Source: an uncultured Bacteroidales bacterium (GTDB lineage: Bacteria; Bacteroidota; Bacteroidia; Bacteroidales; UBA932). From it: DNA of 64,000 bases. Positions within the stretch are counted from its first letter, which is position 1; every line of letters starts with the position of its first letter. The stretch lies in the NCBI GenBank assembly GCA_900316795.1, contig ONEF01000001.1:124001-188000 (forward strand), read 5' to 3'. Of this stretch, positions 46,401-54,491 are shown piece after piece. The position numbers and the translations under genes were made by a program. The notes under the pieces are model-generated. The model ran no database searches. It was not told where the DNA came from and saw only the letters and a list, made by a program, of their open reading frames with translations.

Positions 46401-46567
46401 ACAACCTTTACTATCTGATTTGGGTTGCAGACACTTACAAGACCGCCGGCCTCAGCGACAAGTCCAAAGACCTGCGCAGGATAGTGAACTCATATCTGAA
46501 GACATTGACCGGGCAGTCTATCCCTGAGGACGAAGAAGATGACAAAGACACGACCGCTGCCGTTTAG
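43418..46567 (+). CDS. DUF2723 (GT117-type) membrane glycosyltransferase
   Basis: A 1049-residue membrane protein. The N-terminal 160 residues carry the DUF2723 core (TYLSTIEPTASFWDCGEFIA, GHPPGNPTFQTLARVF) with the acidic pair expected in PMT/POMT-like GT-C enzymes. About ten further helices follow to residue ~620, then a soluble C-terminal domain (AILVTHGDNDTFPLWYSQEV, helical repeats near the end). Such proteins are proposed to transfer sugars from lipid carriers to proteins, consistent with O-glycosylation common in Bacteroidetes. Substrate unknown. It stands alone on the plus strand, divergent from SUI1. Confidence 0.9.
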   Translation: MEFKKFNRINNIVAVVVLAIASYTYLSTIEPTASFWDCGEFIASSYKLEVGHPPGNPTFQTLARVFTIFADKEHAAMMVNAMSAICSALTIMLLYLTIVHLTRRLLEKKRYGGASLVQKEASVSFETGDVIKMVAAGLVGSLAYCWSDTFWFSAVEGEVYAMSSFATALVFWAMLKWEERADEPYANRWLVLIAFVMGLSIGVHLLNLLTIPALGMIYYYRKFKVTTWGAWKAFFVSCFILLVINWGIIPYIPALSAWVDRIFVNGFSLPKNSGAAFFVLLLIAGCFFGAYRSYKTGKALWNNVFLCTMAIIIGYSIFAVVVIRSSVNTPTNEYQPDNPYTLVRYLNREQYGSAPILYGQTFKSRMNNVETPDYYNYDNTTGKYVELDGPAQPVYGDKVLFPRMYSTADPSYESFYQIYTDGKGTGPNNAPTAGANIKYFIGYQLNFMYWRYFFWNFVGRQNDLHASVPGDIYKGNWESGIGFIDRAHHGDQSEGPDYIVNSRAKNHFYFLPLILGIIGLLYQLRHDKRNTLVTFLLFFLTGIAVVLYLNQPPFQPRERDYAYAGSFYAFTIWIGFAAVWLGDVLEKLFKSRKAAPSVVAAALCLAVPAQMVSQTWDDHDRSGRYSVPEMAYNYLAALGPNAILVTHGDNDTFPLWYSQEVEGVRTDVRIMNTSLLGTDWYIDQMKCKQYESEPVPFSLEKKDYYYGKNDFVPVADYVKEPVMASELIKILKDPSVKVKMGDNKDHNIIISRHYLVPVNKENAIKYGIVSPKDYDKIPDTIQLDIPDGVNSIEKTSLMILDLLAHYQWDRPLYFLQRGGDINIGIKDYLQWEGFGFKFVPIKSLTGRRNDNIDQNAGADTLYHRVMDVYKFGSLAAPVNIDYQNLLTFNSLISTRELMTNTAKLLALEDKAEKAVAVLDRMQEVMPDKNFPLNNSLISSVNDMAVLDAISVYLACGQNEKGVDLADRFVEETMKHIKLLAKPYGGSLFSWEKLQNNLYYLIWVADTYKTAGLSDKSKDLRRIVNSYLKTLTGQSIPEDEEDDKDTTAAV

Positions 46568-46593
46568 GGCCGGTAGTCCATTCATCGCAAGGG

Positions 46594-47874
46594 CTATTCT
46601 ATAAGCATATTACAGCCGCGTAGTTCGGCATCTTTGATGCGTCCATCCACAGTAAAAGGCGGATGGATGCTTTTTTTGCCCTTGGAGGAACAACTGTTTT
46701 GCTGATAGCCATACAGGATTTTACCCCTGTCCTCGGTTTCTATGAAACAGCAGGAATTGATGTTTGCAAGGTCTATGATGTCAAGCCCTCCTTCCTGAAA
46801 GTTGTGTTTGTCTTGACCGGCGGACAATATCTTGAAAGGGTCCTGAAGGTCTCTGGTGAGGACTCTCATCCACGGCGGACAGAAGAACATTCCACTTTGC
46901 GAGAGTTGAATGAGGTCCGTTGGGTGGTGCTGAATGAGGTCCGTTGCAGGGAAGGAGTAGGCCTGGCTGAAAAGTTCACACATTCCATACTCGGAGTGAA
47001 TCTCGTCCGTGCGGAAACCGTCTCTGAGCCTTCTGTGAAGTTCTTCTCTTGAAAGTTCCTCTCCACGGCCCTTCATTCCTCCGGTCTCCATTATTGTCAC
47101 ATCGCTGAAGAGAAGTCGTCTTTCCTCCACATCAGGTATATGACCGGCAACAAATTTTGCAAAATCCAGCAGGGCGAAGCTCACCCCGAGCAGGATAGTC
47201 CTGCGTCTTGTCTTGCCGCAAGAAGAGGCCGGAAGGCTTTTTTGCAGAAGCCGGCCTTCAGTGGAGAGATTCTTTACAGTTTCAAGCAGCTTGTCGTGGT
47301 CATAGAGGAAGAAACCGCCTTCCGCCCCGTTTTCTTTTGCATCGGCGATGAGCTTGTCCGCCATATATACCAGGGAAGAACCTTCTCTTTCCAGATAAGA
47401 CGGCAGCAGTGCCAGAAGGTTGTAAGTCCCGCTCTCTCCGTAGAACAGGCGGAAGCCCTCCCTGAAACTCCTTTCATAAATGGAGACGTCGGGAACCAGA
47501 TGGCGGGAAGGAGTCATTCCGGTAGTGGCACTGGATGTAAATACGAGGCCAATTTCCTCTCCCGCCACTTTTTCCCGGAATAAATCCATCCTCCTGCAAT
47601 AATCTTCATATTGTACGGACGGGTCGGTCAGGATGTTCCTGCTTTTGAACAAGCGGATGGGCAGAAAGGGAATCTCTTCAAAAGATGCCGGATGGAAATC
47701 TCCCTTTTCCACAAGGTTCAGATATTCACGGTAAACGGGGCAACTCTCCCGCTGGATTTCAAAAGCCTCAAGCGCCAGTGAGTTGAACTCTTGTTGCGGG
47801 TCTTTGGAATCTTCAATCCTGAAGATCCTTTCCCGGAAACTCTGAAGCCTTTCTTTTATGTTGCCTGTCATCAT
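46594..47874 (-). CDS. LuxE-family acyl-protein synthetase-like enzyme
   Basis: About 426 residues. It follows the LuxE/acyl-protein synthetase pattern of the adenylate-forming superfamily: an N-terminal EIQRESCPVYREYLN, the phosphate loop GLVFTSSATTGMTPSRH, GGMKGRGEELSREELHRRLR and a late EYGMCELFSQAYS motif. Such enzymes activate fatty acids and pass them to a thiol. In Bacteroidetes they occur without lux genes, role unknown. I start at ATG 47874 rather than the upstream TTG at 47907. It is preceded by a GH3-type gene, another adenylating enzyme. Confidence 0.85.
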   Translation of the reverse strand: MMTGNIKERLQSFRERIFRIEDSKDPQQEFNSLALEAFEIQRESCPVYREYLNLVEKGDFHPASFEEIPFLPIRLFKSRNILTDPSVQYEDYCRRMDLFREKVAGEEIGLVFTSSATTGMTPSRHLVPDVSIYERSFREGFRLFYGESGTYNLLALLPSYLEREGSSLVYMADKLIADAKENGAEGGFFLYDHDKLLETVKNLSTEGRLLQKSLPASSCGKTRRRTILLGVSFALLDFAKFVAGHIPDVEERRLLFSDVTIMETGGMKGRGEELSREELHRRLRDGFRTDEIHSEYGMCELFSQAYSFPATDLIQHHPTDLIQLSQSGMFFCPPWMRVLTRDLQDPFKILSAGQDKHNFQEGGLDIIDLANINSCCFIETEDRGKILYGYQQNSCSSKGKKSIHPPFTVDGRIKDAELRGCNMLIE

Positions 47875-47997
47875 GCTGCTTGTTTGTTGTTCTGCTTTCT
47901 TGCCCAACGGTTTGTTGTGCTTCTTCTTTCCTCGCTGTTTGTTGTTCTGCTTTCTTGCTCAGCTGCTTGTTTGTTGTGCTGTTGTAATTGCTGCTGT
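47875..47997 (-). other. Low-complexity spacer with direct repeats
   Basis: The gap between the GH3-like and LuxE-like genes contains two copies of AGCAGAACAACAAACA on the minus strand and related CAACAAAC runs. No gene or hairpin is seen. Confidence 0.4.
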
Positions 47998-49662
47998 TTA
48001 TCCTTTGTCCCTGATGGCTTTCAGCTGCTCTATGTACTTTTGGTCTTTCCACAGGCGCGGAACCTTGTTCTGTCCTCCTGTTTTTCCTCGGCTTTCCATC
48101 CATTTGTAGAAGGTTCCGGGAGCCAAAGGAAGGATTCTGAGCCGTTGCATGGTTGAGCCTGGAGAACGCTTGGCTTCATAGTCCGAATTGACCTTCTGGA
48201 TTTCCTGGTCCAGAACATCGGCGAATTCGTCCACGGCTTTCTGGCTGAAGTCCGGACTGTCAGGATTGCGGAGAGGGTCTTTGAACTCAATGGCCCACAG
48301 ATGGAATCCTTGTACGAGAGCGCTCTTTGGAGAAGCAGACTCGCCCACGCTCATGAACTGCGGTGCGGCCGTGTAGTCCGTGATTTGGAGCCCGCATTTT
48401 GCTGAAGCCGCGGCAATGGCCTGCTCGGCGTTGTTTATCATCAGCTCCTCACCGAAGGCGTTGATGAACATCTTTGTCCTTCCGGTAACAATCAGGCGGT
48501 ATGGATTTGTGGAAGTGAACCTTACAAGGTCTTCCGGCATATATCTCCAGAGTCCGCCGACGGTGGATATGACAATGGCGTAGTCTATGCCGGTCTGCAC
48601 GCCCTCGAGCGGCACTATGCAGGAGTTGTCTCCCTCAAGGGCGTCGTTGAACTTGCTGAACGGGATGAACTCGTAGAAAATGCCGTTGTTTACGGTCAGA
48701 AGCATGCCGTTCCCGCCTTCGAGAGTGTCCTGGAAGGCAAAGTAGCCTTCAGAGGCGTTGTAGTTCTCCAGATAGTGCATGTTGTCAGACGGAATCAGTT
48801 TCCTGTAGATTTCACGGTAAGGCTCAAAGCTGATGCCTCCGTGCATGAACAGTTCCATCTGGGGCCACACTTCCAGCAGGTTGCTCTTGCCTGTATATTC
48901 CAGAACCTTGTTCATCAGTACCAGGTTCCAGCTCGGAACGCCTGAGAAGTTGGAAACGTTTTTCCTTGTGCTTTCCTTGCAGATCAGATCCACTTTTGTC
49001 TTGAAGTCCGCAACCAGAGCCGTCTTTTTTGAAGGAGTGCGGAGAAGTTCCACCGCAGCTGGAGAATTGCTCAGCATCACGGCCGACAGGTCTCCGTCAA
49101 ACACATTGCTCCCGCCCCGATGTCTTGACACCGTATTGTCTGCATGAACGCTTTTTGCTTCAACTCCTCCGGCAAGGACATCAGGAGCCACGCTTCCACC
49201 GAGAGTCAGGGCGTAGGAAGAAAAGATGCGGCTGTCCGGGTTGAGATGCACATAGTTGAAGAGCATCATCTTCATTCCCTTGAAGTGCGTTCCGTAAAGA
49301 GAGTCTTTGGTTATAGGGATGAACTTGCTCTTGTCTGAAGAAGTTCCGCTGGACTTGGCAAACCATCTGACTTTCTGGTTCCAGAGTACATAGTCCTCTC
49401 CCTGTCTTATGCGGGTGATGTATGGAGCTATGTCGTCATATTTTGAAAGCTTTACACGCTTTTGAAAATCGCTGAGGCTGTGTATGGAGTCAAAATCTCT
49501 CTCTCTGCCGAAGATGGTCTGCCGCCCGCCTTCCATCAGTTTCCCGAACACTTTCTGCTGCAGTTCAGGGGCTTTTGTGAGGCTTTGCTCCACTTCTTTC
49601 AGAAACCCCCGGCCCCAGGCCAGGACGGCTTTGTTAATTATCCTTGCGGTTTGCTTTCCCAT
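47998..49662 (-). CDS. GH3-family acyl-adenylating protein
   Basis: 554 residues matching the GH3 (auxin-responsive-promoter) family found in plants and many Bacteroidetes. Motifs: the ATP loop RWFAKSSGTSSDKSKFIP, the ASEGYFAFQD strand and the late YRLIVTGRTKMFINAFGEEL hinge. Plant members conjugate amino acids to hormone acids; bacterial substrates are unknown. The C-terminus KWMESRGKTGGQNKVPRLW is typical of bacterial members. It follows the CtpA-like protease gene by 17 bp and precedes the LuxE-like gene. Confidence 0.9.
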   Translation of the reverse strand: MGKQTARIINKAVLAWGRGFLKEVEQSLTKAPELQQKVFGKLMEGGRQTIFGRERDFDSIHSLSDFQKRVKLSKYDDIAPYITRIRQGEDYVLWNQKVRWFAKSSGTSSDKSKFIPITKDSLYGTHFKGMKMMLFNYVHLNPDSRIFSSYALTLGGSVAPDVLAGGVEAKSVHADNTVSRHRGGSNVFDGDLSAVMLSNSPAAVELLRTPSKKTALVADFKTKVDLICKESTRKNVSNFSGVPSWNLVLMNKVLEYTGKSNLLEVWPQMELFMHGGISFEPYREIYRKLIPSDNMHYLENYNASEGYFAFQDTLEGGNGMLLTVNNGIFYEFIPFSKFNDALEGDNSCIVPLEGVQTGIDYAIVISTVGGLWRYMPEDLVRFTSTNPYRLIVTGRTKMFINAFGEELMINNAEQAIAAASAKCGLQITDYTAAPQFMSVGESASPKSALVQGFHLWAIEFKDPLRNPDSPDFSQKAVDEFADVLDQEIQKVNSDYEAKRSPGSTMQRLRILPLAPGTFYKWMESRGKTGGQNKVPRLWKDQKYIEQLKAIRDKG

Positions 49663-49679
49663 ACAAGATATGTTTTGTC

Positions 49680-51569
49680 TTATTTGCCTGCTTGTTGTAC
49701 TTCTGCGCTTGTCTCAAGAGCATTCCACTCGGCTACGGCCCTCCAGAGCTGAATGTCAAAGTCCAGGATGTGGCGGATCCTTGGCGCGGTGAGAGCGTAT
49801 TTCTGGATGATTTCCTCTTCCACAAGAGGCTGTATTTCATCGCGATGAAGATTCAGGACCTCCTCCTTTGAAAGCTTTACCTTGGAGGACAGAAGGTCAT
49901 AGGTCTCCTGATTCTTGTCATAAATGCCTTCCTCCTTAGCTTCCCTGACCATCTGGTCAAAGATGATTTCCGCAGAAGAACGGTGGTCGAACTTCTTGCC
50001 GGAGGCATACTTTACAAAGTCCTCATATTCAGAGTCCGTCAGGCGGAAAGCTCCTGCCGTTTCCGTTTGCTGAGAAGCTCCTGCCGTTTCCGTTTGCTGA
50101 GAAGCTCCGGCGGTTTCCCGGGAGGTGAACTGCGGAACAGCAGGATGTTTGCGGTAGAACTCCACCGCATAATCTTCCAGGATGCCGCTCAGGCTCAGAG
50201 CCAGGGTAGGGCGGCTGTAGGTACGGCCTCTGACTTCTTTGTCAGGGGTGATTCCTCCACCGTCGTAAACCGTGCGTCCGTTCCTTGTCTTGAAGGCTTT
50301 TTTCAGAGAATCCGGAACAGACCCGACGCTACCGTCAGAGTTCCGGTGCGCATAGTCCATAATCTGGATGCATCTGCCGCTTGGCGTGTAGTATTTGGCG
50401 ATTGTGAGTTTGAGCTTGCCGTTATAGCCGACAGGCCGGAAACTCTGCACCAGACCTTTGCCATAAGTACGGGTTCCCATTATCGTTGCCCTGTCCAGGT
50501 CCTGGAGAGCACCGGCAACAATCTCGGAAGAAGATGCTGATGAAGAGTTGGCCATGACCAGCAGAGGAATCAAAGTATCCACAGGTTCCTTGCTGGTTAC
50601 GCAGGTGAAATTGCTTCCCTCGCCCCTTCCGCGGGCTGTGGCAACCAACGTTCCCTTAGGAACGAACAAAGACACTATATTGACGGCTTCGTCCATAAGT
50701 CCGCCGCCGTTGCCTCTGAGGTCCAGAACAATCCTCTTTGCCCCTTGCTGCTTGAGGTCTATCAGCGCCTTCTTAACGTCCTCGCTTCCGTTGAGAGTAA
50801 AACTGCTGAGCTTGATATATCCAGTAGCGATGTCTTGGAAGAAAGAGTTTGAGTCTATGTCATCGGTCTTGGTTCCAGATGTGTCTATGTGACCTGAGAA
50901 CAAAGCCTTGAACGATGCAGGCCGTTTCAGTATTCCGTAATAAGGAACATCTGATGTGTGGACCTTGTCTCTAGTGACCGTCTTTTCAACAACCTCTCCG
51001 GTGCGGCCTTTCTTTATCGTGAACTTGACCTGAGTCCCCGGGTTGCCCCTCATCTTCTTGCTGCACTCGTCAACGGAGAGTTTGCTGATGTCCTGCCCGT
51101 CTATCTTCATTATGATGTCCCCGGGTTCTATTTTGAACTTCACGGCAGGGGAGTTTTCGTAGGTCTGCATTATCATCACTCCCAGGGAATCCTTGCGGAT
51201 TGTAGCGCCAATGCCACCGTAAGAGGCTGTTGTCATCAGCTCAATGGACTCCTCGTCCTCCTGCGGAACATATTCCGTATAGGGGTCTATGGATTCCAGC
51301 ATGGCATCAATCCCGTAGTTGACCAGCTTGGAAAAATCTATGGTGTCCACATATTCAGTAGCCAGAGTCTTCAGGATGTTGTTTTGAATCTCAAGCCCTT
51401 GCAAAAGCTTGAAGTTGCGGCTCTGGGCCATGGAGCCCGACGGGCAGAAAAGCAGCAGAGCCAAAGCCAATGTCAGCGCAGGAACTATTCTTCTTCCCAC
51501 TCCTCCGGAACCAAATCTGACAGCATCCGGCCCTCCGGAAACCTTCCTTGAACAATAAAAATCAGACAT
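49680..51569 (-). CDS. S41-family C-terminal processing peptidase (CtpA-like)
   Basis: 629 residues with an N-terminal signal or anchor (VPALTLALALLLFCPSGSMA). A PDZ domain lies near residues 100-190 (YGGIGATIRKDSLGVMI; IEPGDIIMKIDGQDIS) and the S41 catalytic core follows: nucleophile Ser in NSSSASSSEIVAGALQD and general base Lys in TYGKGLVQSFRP. It trims C-termini of periplasmic proteins. Near residue 485-510 is a short repeat (ETAGASQQT twice, then ETAGAF; bases about 50047-50118). I start at ATG 51569; the box at 51595-51602 excludes the longer frame. Confidence 0.92.
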   Translation of the reverse strand: MSDFYCSRKVSGGPDAVRFGSGGVGRRIVPALTLALALLLFCPSGSMAQSRNFKLLQGLEIQNNILKTLATEYVDTIDFSKLVNYGIDAMLESIDPYTEYVPQEDEESIELMTTASYGGIGATIRKDSLGVMIMQTYENSPAVKFKIEPGDIIMKIDGQDISKLSVDECSKKMRGNPGTQVKFTIKKGRTGEVVEKTVTRDKVHTSDVPYYGILKRPASFKALFSGHIDTSGTKTDDIDSNSFFQDIATGYIKLSSFTLNGSEDVKKALIDLKQQGAKRIVLDLRGNGGGLMDEAVNIVSLFVPKGTLVATARGRGEGSNFTCVTSKEPVDTLIPLLVMANSSSASSSEIVAGALQDLDRATIMGTRTYGKGLVQSFRPVGYNGKLKLTIAKYYTPSGRCIQIMDYAHRNSDGSVGSVPDSLKKAFKTRNGRTVYDGGGITPDKEVRGRTYSRPTLALSLSGILEDYAVEFYRKHPAVPQFTSRETAGASQQTETAGASQQTETAGAFRLTDSEYEDFVKYASGKKFDHRSSAEIIFDQMVREAKEEGIYDKNQETYDLLSSKVKLSKEEVLNLHRDEIQPLVEEEIIQKYALTAPRIRHILDFDIQLWRAVAEWNALETSAEVQQAGK

Positions 51570-51594
51570 AAATGTTTTGTTGTTTCGTATCTTC

Positions 51595-51602
51595 CAAAAA
51601 TA
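51595..51602 (-). promoter_or_regulatory. -7 promoter box (TATTTTTG) of the protease unit
   Basis: Minus-strand TATTTTTG, 26 bp before the ATG at 51569; a TTG lies about 22 bp further upstream. Confidence 0.5.
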
Positions 51603-51614
51603 ATAAACTTTTGC

Positions 51615-51622
51615 TAACTTTG
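51615..51622 (+). promoter_or_regulatory. -7 promoter box (TAACTTTG) of rdgB
   Basis: TAACTTTG, about 98 bp before the rdgB ATG, would give an approximately 90-base leader containing the hairpin at 51633-51675. Confidence 0.45.
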
Positions 51623-51632
51623 AGCAAGCAAC

Positions 51633-51675
51633 CAAAGTGCATGGCTTTTTCGGCAAGCAAACCGAAGGCACTTTG
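51633..51675 (+). promoter_or_regulatory. Hairpin in the rdgB leader
   Basis: CAAAGTGC (51633-51640) pairs perfectly with GCACTTTG (51668-51675); inside, TTCGG and CCGAA can pair to lengthen the structure. No U run follows. It may be an RNA control element or stabiliser. Confidence 0.35.
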
Positions 51676-51719
51676 CGTTTGTACTGTTTGTTGGTCACCT
51701 TGCAACTAAAACTTTTTGT

Positions 51720-52313
51720 ATGGAACTTATATTTGCAACGGGCAACCCCCATAAACTCAAAGAAGCATCAGATATACTGGGCAAAGGTGTTACACTAATT
51801 ATGCCAAAGAAGCTTGGCTACAAAGGAGAAATACCGGAAACCGGTGCAACGATTGATGCAAATTCCAAGATGAAGTGCCAGTTTATCTGGAACAAGTTCA
51901 ACAAGACCTGCTTTGCTGATGATACCGCTCTGGAGGTGGAGTCCTTGGGAGGTGCACCGGGGGTTTATTCCGCCAGATATGCAGGCGAAGGCCATGATGA
52001 TGCCGCCAACAGGGCCAAGCTTCTGGACGAACTCACCAAAGTTGACCGCCGGAAGAAGAACATCCGCGCGGCCAGATTCCGTACGGTGGTGACTCTCATC
52101 CACAAAGGTACTCTTTATACTTTCGAGGGGACGATGAAAGGAACAATCGCTGAGAAAGAAAGCGGAGAAGGAGGGTTCGGATATGATTCAATTTTCATCC
52201 CGGACGGTTGCAGCTGCACCTTTGCAGAGATGAGCGAAAATCAGAAAAACGCCATCTCCCATAGGGGTATCGCGATGAGGAAACTGGCCAACTTCCTTTC
52301 CCGCCTGAAGTAG
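51720..52313 (+). CDS. rdgB: Non-canonical purine NTP pyrophosphatase
   Basis: RdgB/HAM1 (197 residues) hydrolyses dITP, ITP and XTP, keeping them out of DNA and RNA. Recognised by the start MELIFATGNPHKLKEASDIL, the catalytic and Mg-binding segment FADDTALEVESLGGAPGVYS, GGFGYDSIFIPDG and the terminal SHRGIAMRKLANFL. Normal length. It has its own promoter, divergent from the protease. Confidence 0.96.
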   Translation: MELIFATGNPHKLKEASDILGKGVTLIMPKKLGYKGEIPETGATIDANSKMKCQFIWNKFNKTCFADDTALEVESLGGAPGVYSARYAGEGHDDAANRAKLLDELTKVDRRKKNIRAARFRTVVTLIHKGTLYTFEGTMKGTIAEKESGEGGFGYDSIFIPDGCSCTFAEMSENQKNAISHRGIAMRKLANFLSRLK

Positions 52314-52500
52314 AACCCGGCCATACTGCATAGCAGCAGCCCACCCCAAACTACTACTCAGCAAAAAAGCCCGGCAGCCGCCCAACAAAACAACCAGTTA
52401 CCAACAGAAACACACTGCAGAACAACCAACGCAAAGCACCTCACATTGACGGCAAGGAAGCTTTTCCTGCAATGTTTCTTCAATGCACTTGACAACATAA

Positions 52501-53304
52501 ATGCTTACCAAAAGCCGCATCATAGTCCTTCATACAATTAAGCACTCCGACTCAGGAATGGTTGTGCAGTGCTATTCTGATGTCAAGGGCCGCACCTCCT
52601 GCTACTTCTACGCCCGGGGAAAAAACTCCAGAAGCACTATGATGTTCCCGCTCAGCCTGCTGGACGTGGTTCTTCATTCACGGCATCAGGAAGGAAGTTC
52701 CATGCCGTTGATAAAGGAAGCAGTGCCAGCTATCCCGCTCCCTAACCTGAAGACCGATATACGCAAAGGTGCCATATCCATATTCATGTGCGAGCTGCTG
52801 CTGAAAACCGTCAAGGAAAGCAGTCCGGATCCCAATCTTTTTGCTTTCCTGTCCAACTCCATTATGCTTCTTGAAGCCGTGGACGAAGGTGTGGAGAACT
52901 TCCACCTTCACTTTGCAGTGAACTTGTGCAAGATCTTGGGTTATATGCCGGAAGACAACTACTCCGGACCGTCCGTCCAACCCCAACCACACGCTCAGCC
53001 GCCCCTGCAAACCAACAAAGTAGCAGTATCACCCCCCTCCACCATCTCAGAATCCCGTCCACACTTCAATTTTACAACAGGGAAATTTACCCACGATTAC
53101 TCCGAAGCATTCTGCTTCCAGCCGGAAGAATCCCTGCTGCTGCACCAGATAATGTCCACCCCGCTGGCCGAGCTCCAGGAGATCAAATGCAGCGGCCAGA
53201 TGCGCAACCGCTTCCTGGGCAAGATCATAGACTATCTTTCCTTCCACACATCGCTGAGGACAGAACTCAAATCCCTTGCCGTCCTCCGCGAACTTTTCGC
53301 CTGA
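52501..53304 (+). CDS. recO: DNA repair protein RecO
   Basis: RecO (267 residues) helps RecR load RecA on SSB-coated DNA in gap repair. The N-terminal OB fold is visible (LTKSRIIVLHTIKHSDSGMV, RTSCYFYARGKNSRSTMMFP), followed by the helical domain (KGAISIFMCELLLKTVKE; LHFAVNLCKILGYMPEDNY). A Pro/Gln/Ser-rich stretch interrupts the middle (near residues 160-185). The C-terminus LSFHTSLRTELKSLAVLREL is typical of Bacteroidetes RecO. It lies 187 bp after rdgB with no feature seen between. Confidence 0.9.
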   Translation: MLTKSRIIVLHTIKHSDSGMVVQCYSDVKGRTSCYFYARGKNSRSTMMFPLSLLDVVLHSRHQEGSSMPLIKEAVPAIPLPNLKTDIRKGAISIFMCELLLKTVKESSPDPNLFAFLSNSIMLLEAVDEGVENFHLHFAVNLCKILGYMPEDNYSGPSVQPQPHAQPPLQTNKVAVSPPSTISESRPHFNFTTGKFTHDYSEAFCFQPEESLLLHQIMSTPLAELQEIKCSGQMRNRFLGKIIDYLSFHTSLRTELKSLAVLRELFA

Positions 53305-53357
53305 CCGCGACAAAGCTCACTTCCAACGGCCCCCATCTCCACATCCCATCCTACCTT

Positions 53358-53417
53358 CCCCCTCTTTATCATCCCCCTCTCTATTATCCCCCTCTCTATT
53401 ATCCCCCTCTCTATCAT
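53358..53417 (+). repeat. Four tandem 15-bp pyrimidine-rich units
   Basis: Unit CCCCCTCTCTATTAT, copies at 53358, 53373, 53388 and 53403; copies 2 and 3 identical, copies 1 and 4 with one or two changes. A C/T tract of related triplets follows. Confidence 0.85.
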
Positions 53418-53567
53418 CCCCATCTCTCCCACCTCCATCTCCACCTCCATCTCCATCCCCATCCCATCTCCCCGTCCCCAGCACTGCGATTGGTGATATT
53501 TTGATTATTGATTTCTTTCAACGCCGGGCCCGTTTTTCGCAATAGACTGATACTCAGCGATATATTA

Positions 53568-53640
53568 ACTTGAAGGGGGCGTAAAACAACACCCCTTCAA
53601 GTAAGCAAAGCATTGATGTACAGACATTTCCAAGAAACGC
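53568..53640 (+). repeat. REP-like element 1 (hairpin plus conserved tail)
   Basis: Perfect 11-bp stem ACTTGAAGGGG (53568-53578) with CCCCTTCAAGT (53592-53602), followed after about 30 bases by AAGAAACGCCC (from 53632). The same order, a G-run/C-run hairpin ending TCAAGT then a short spacer then AAGAAACGCCC, recurs at 55010 and 55300 on the other side of the transposase gene, as expected for REP elements mobilised by RAYT proteins. Confidence 0.75.
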
Positions 53641-53710
53641 CCAAAAGGAGGTCAACCCAAACAAAACGTATGTTTTGACGTTTTGGCAACTGCTTTCGAT
53701 GAACCTGGCT

Positions 53711-53718
53711 TATATTTG
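53711..53718 (+). promoter_or_regulatory. -7 promoter box (TATATTTG) of the transposase gene
   Basis: TATATTTG lies 32 bp before the ATG at 53751. Confidence 0.45.
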
Positions 53719-53750
53719 CTCAGCTGCAATTATGGTGTAGGGAAATAGTT

Positions 53751-54491
53751 ATGTTAGGGAGAGGAGAAATGGATAGACAGTTGTTCTATCATGTCTATCA
53801 AAGGAGTTTGGACAAAAGCGTTGTTTTCAAGACATCTCTTGACGCGCTGTTTTTTGTGTCGATACTGTTTGTAAAGGCGCGTTGCTACAAAGTATCCATA
53901 CCGGCATTGTGTCTGATGGACAATCATTTTCACATTCTTGCAAGAGTCCATTCTGAAAGCAGTCTTGATCCATTTGTCTCAGAATCGGTATCCTTGTTTA
54001 CAAGACTTTACAACAAAGAGCATTTAAGAAGAGGCTCTCTCTTCAAGGGACCTTTTGGAAAAGCTTTAAAGATGACAGACAAGTATATAAGGAATTGTAT
54101 CTCGTACATCAACAATAATCCGGTAGAAGCTAAAAAGTGCAGTCGCATAGAAGATTATGTCTGGAATTTCACGGCATATTATTGTAACGATTATGCTTTT
54201 TCCCGTCCTGTAGTAGTAAGGAAAGCAAGTTATAGGCTAAAGCAACGCTGGTACGAGGTAAAGGATTTGTCAGCGACAAACAAGCCGCTGAACTACACAT
54301 TGCTCAGGCATTTGTTCGAAAGTTTGTCGGAGCAGGAGGCCCTGCAACTGAGAGACTTGCTGATATCTCGTTGTAATCCTTTAGACTATGATTGCTTCAT
54401 CAGATATTTCGGAACATACGAAAAGGCTTTGGTCGCGATAAACTCTTTTACCGGTTCTGAGCACCAGTTGAAGGAGGATGACCGTCGGTAA
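53751..54491 (+). CDS. REP-associated tyrosine transposase (RAYT, Y1 family)
   Basis: 246 residues of the IS200-like Y1 transposase fold. The HUH motif is LMDNHFHILARVH; the catalytic tyrosine is probably that in DKYIRNCISYINNNPVEA. RAYTs are single-copy domesticated relatives that cut and move REP hairpins rather than their own gene; the REP-like hairpins on both sides agree. An SD-like AGAGGAG before Met 7 (53769) makes that an alternative start. The last ~11 codons lie inside the first copy of a 46-bp tandem array, so the C-terminus EHQLKEDDRR is encoded by repeat DNA, suggesting array growth from the gene end or truncation by it. Confidence 0.9.
   Translation: MLGRGEMDRQLFYHVYQRSLDKSVVFKTSLDALFFVSILFVKARCYKVSIPALCLMDNHFHILARVHSESSLDPFVSESVSLFTRLYNKEHLRRGSLFKGPFGKALKMTDKYIRNCISYINNNPVEAKKCSRIEDYVWNFTAYYCNDYAFSRPVVVRKASYRLKQRWYEVKDLSATNKPLNYTLLRHLFESLSEQEALQLRDLLISRCNPLDYDCFIRYFGTYEKALVAINSFTGSEHQLKEDDRR

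Larger units (their letters stand above)
53305..53750. other. Gene-free region with pyrimidine repeats and a REP hairpin
   Basis: 446 bp between recO and the Y1 transposase. The left half is a strongly C/T-biased tract including the 15-bp array at 53358-53417 and a degenerate extension to about 53477. The right half holds a REP-like hairpin and its conserved tail. No gene is supported. Confidence 0.6.
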
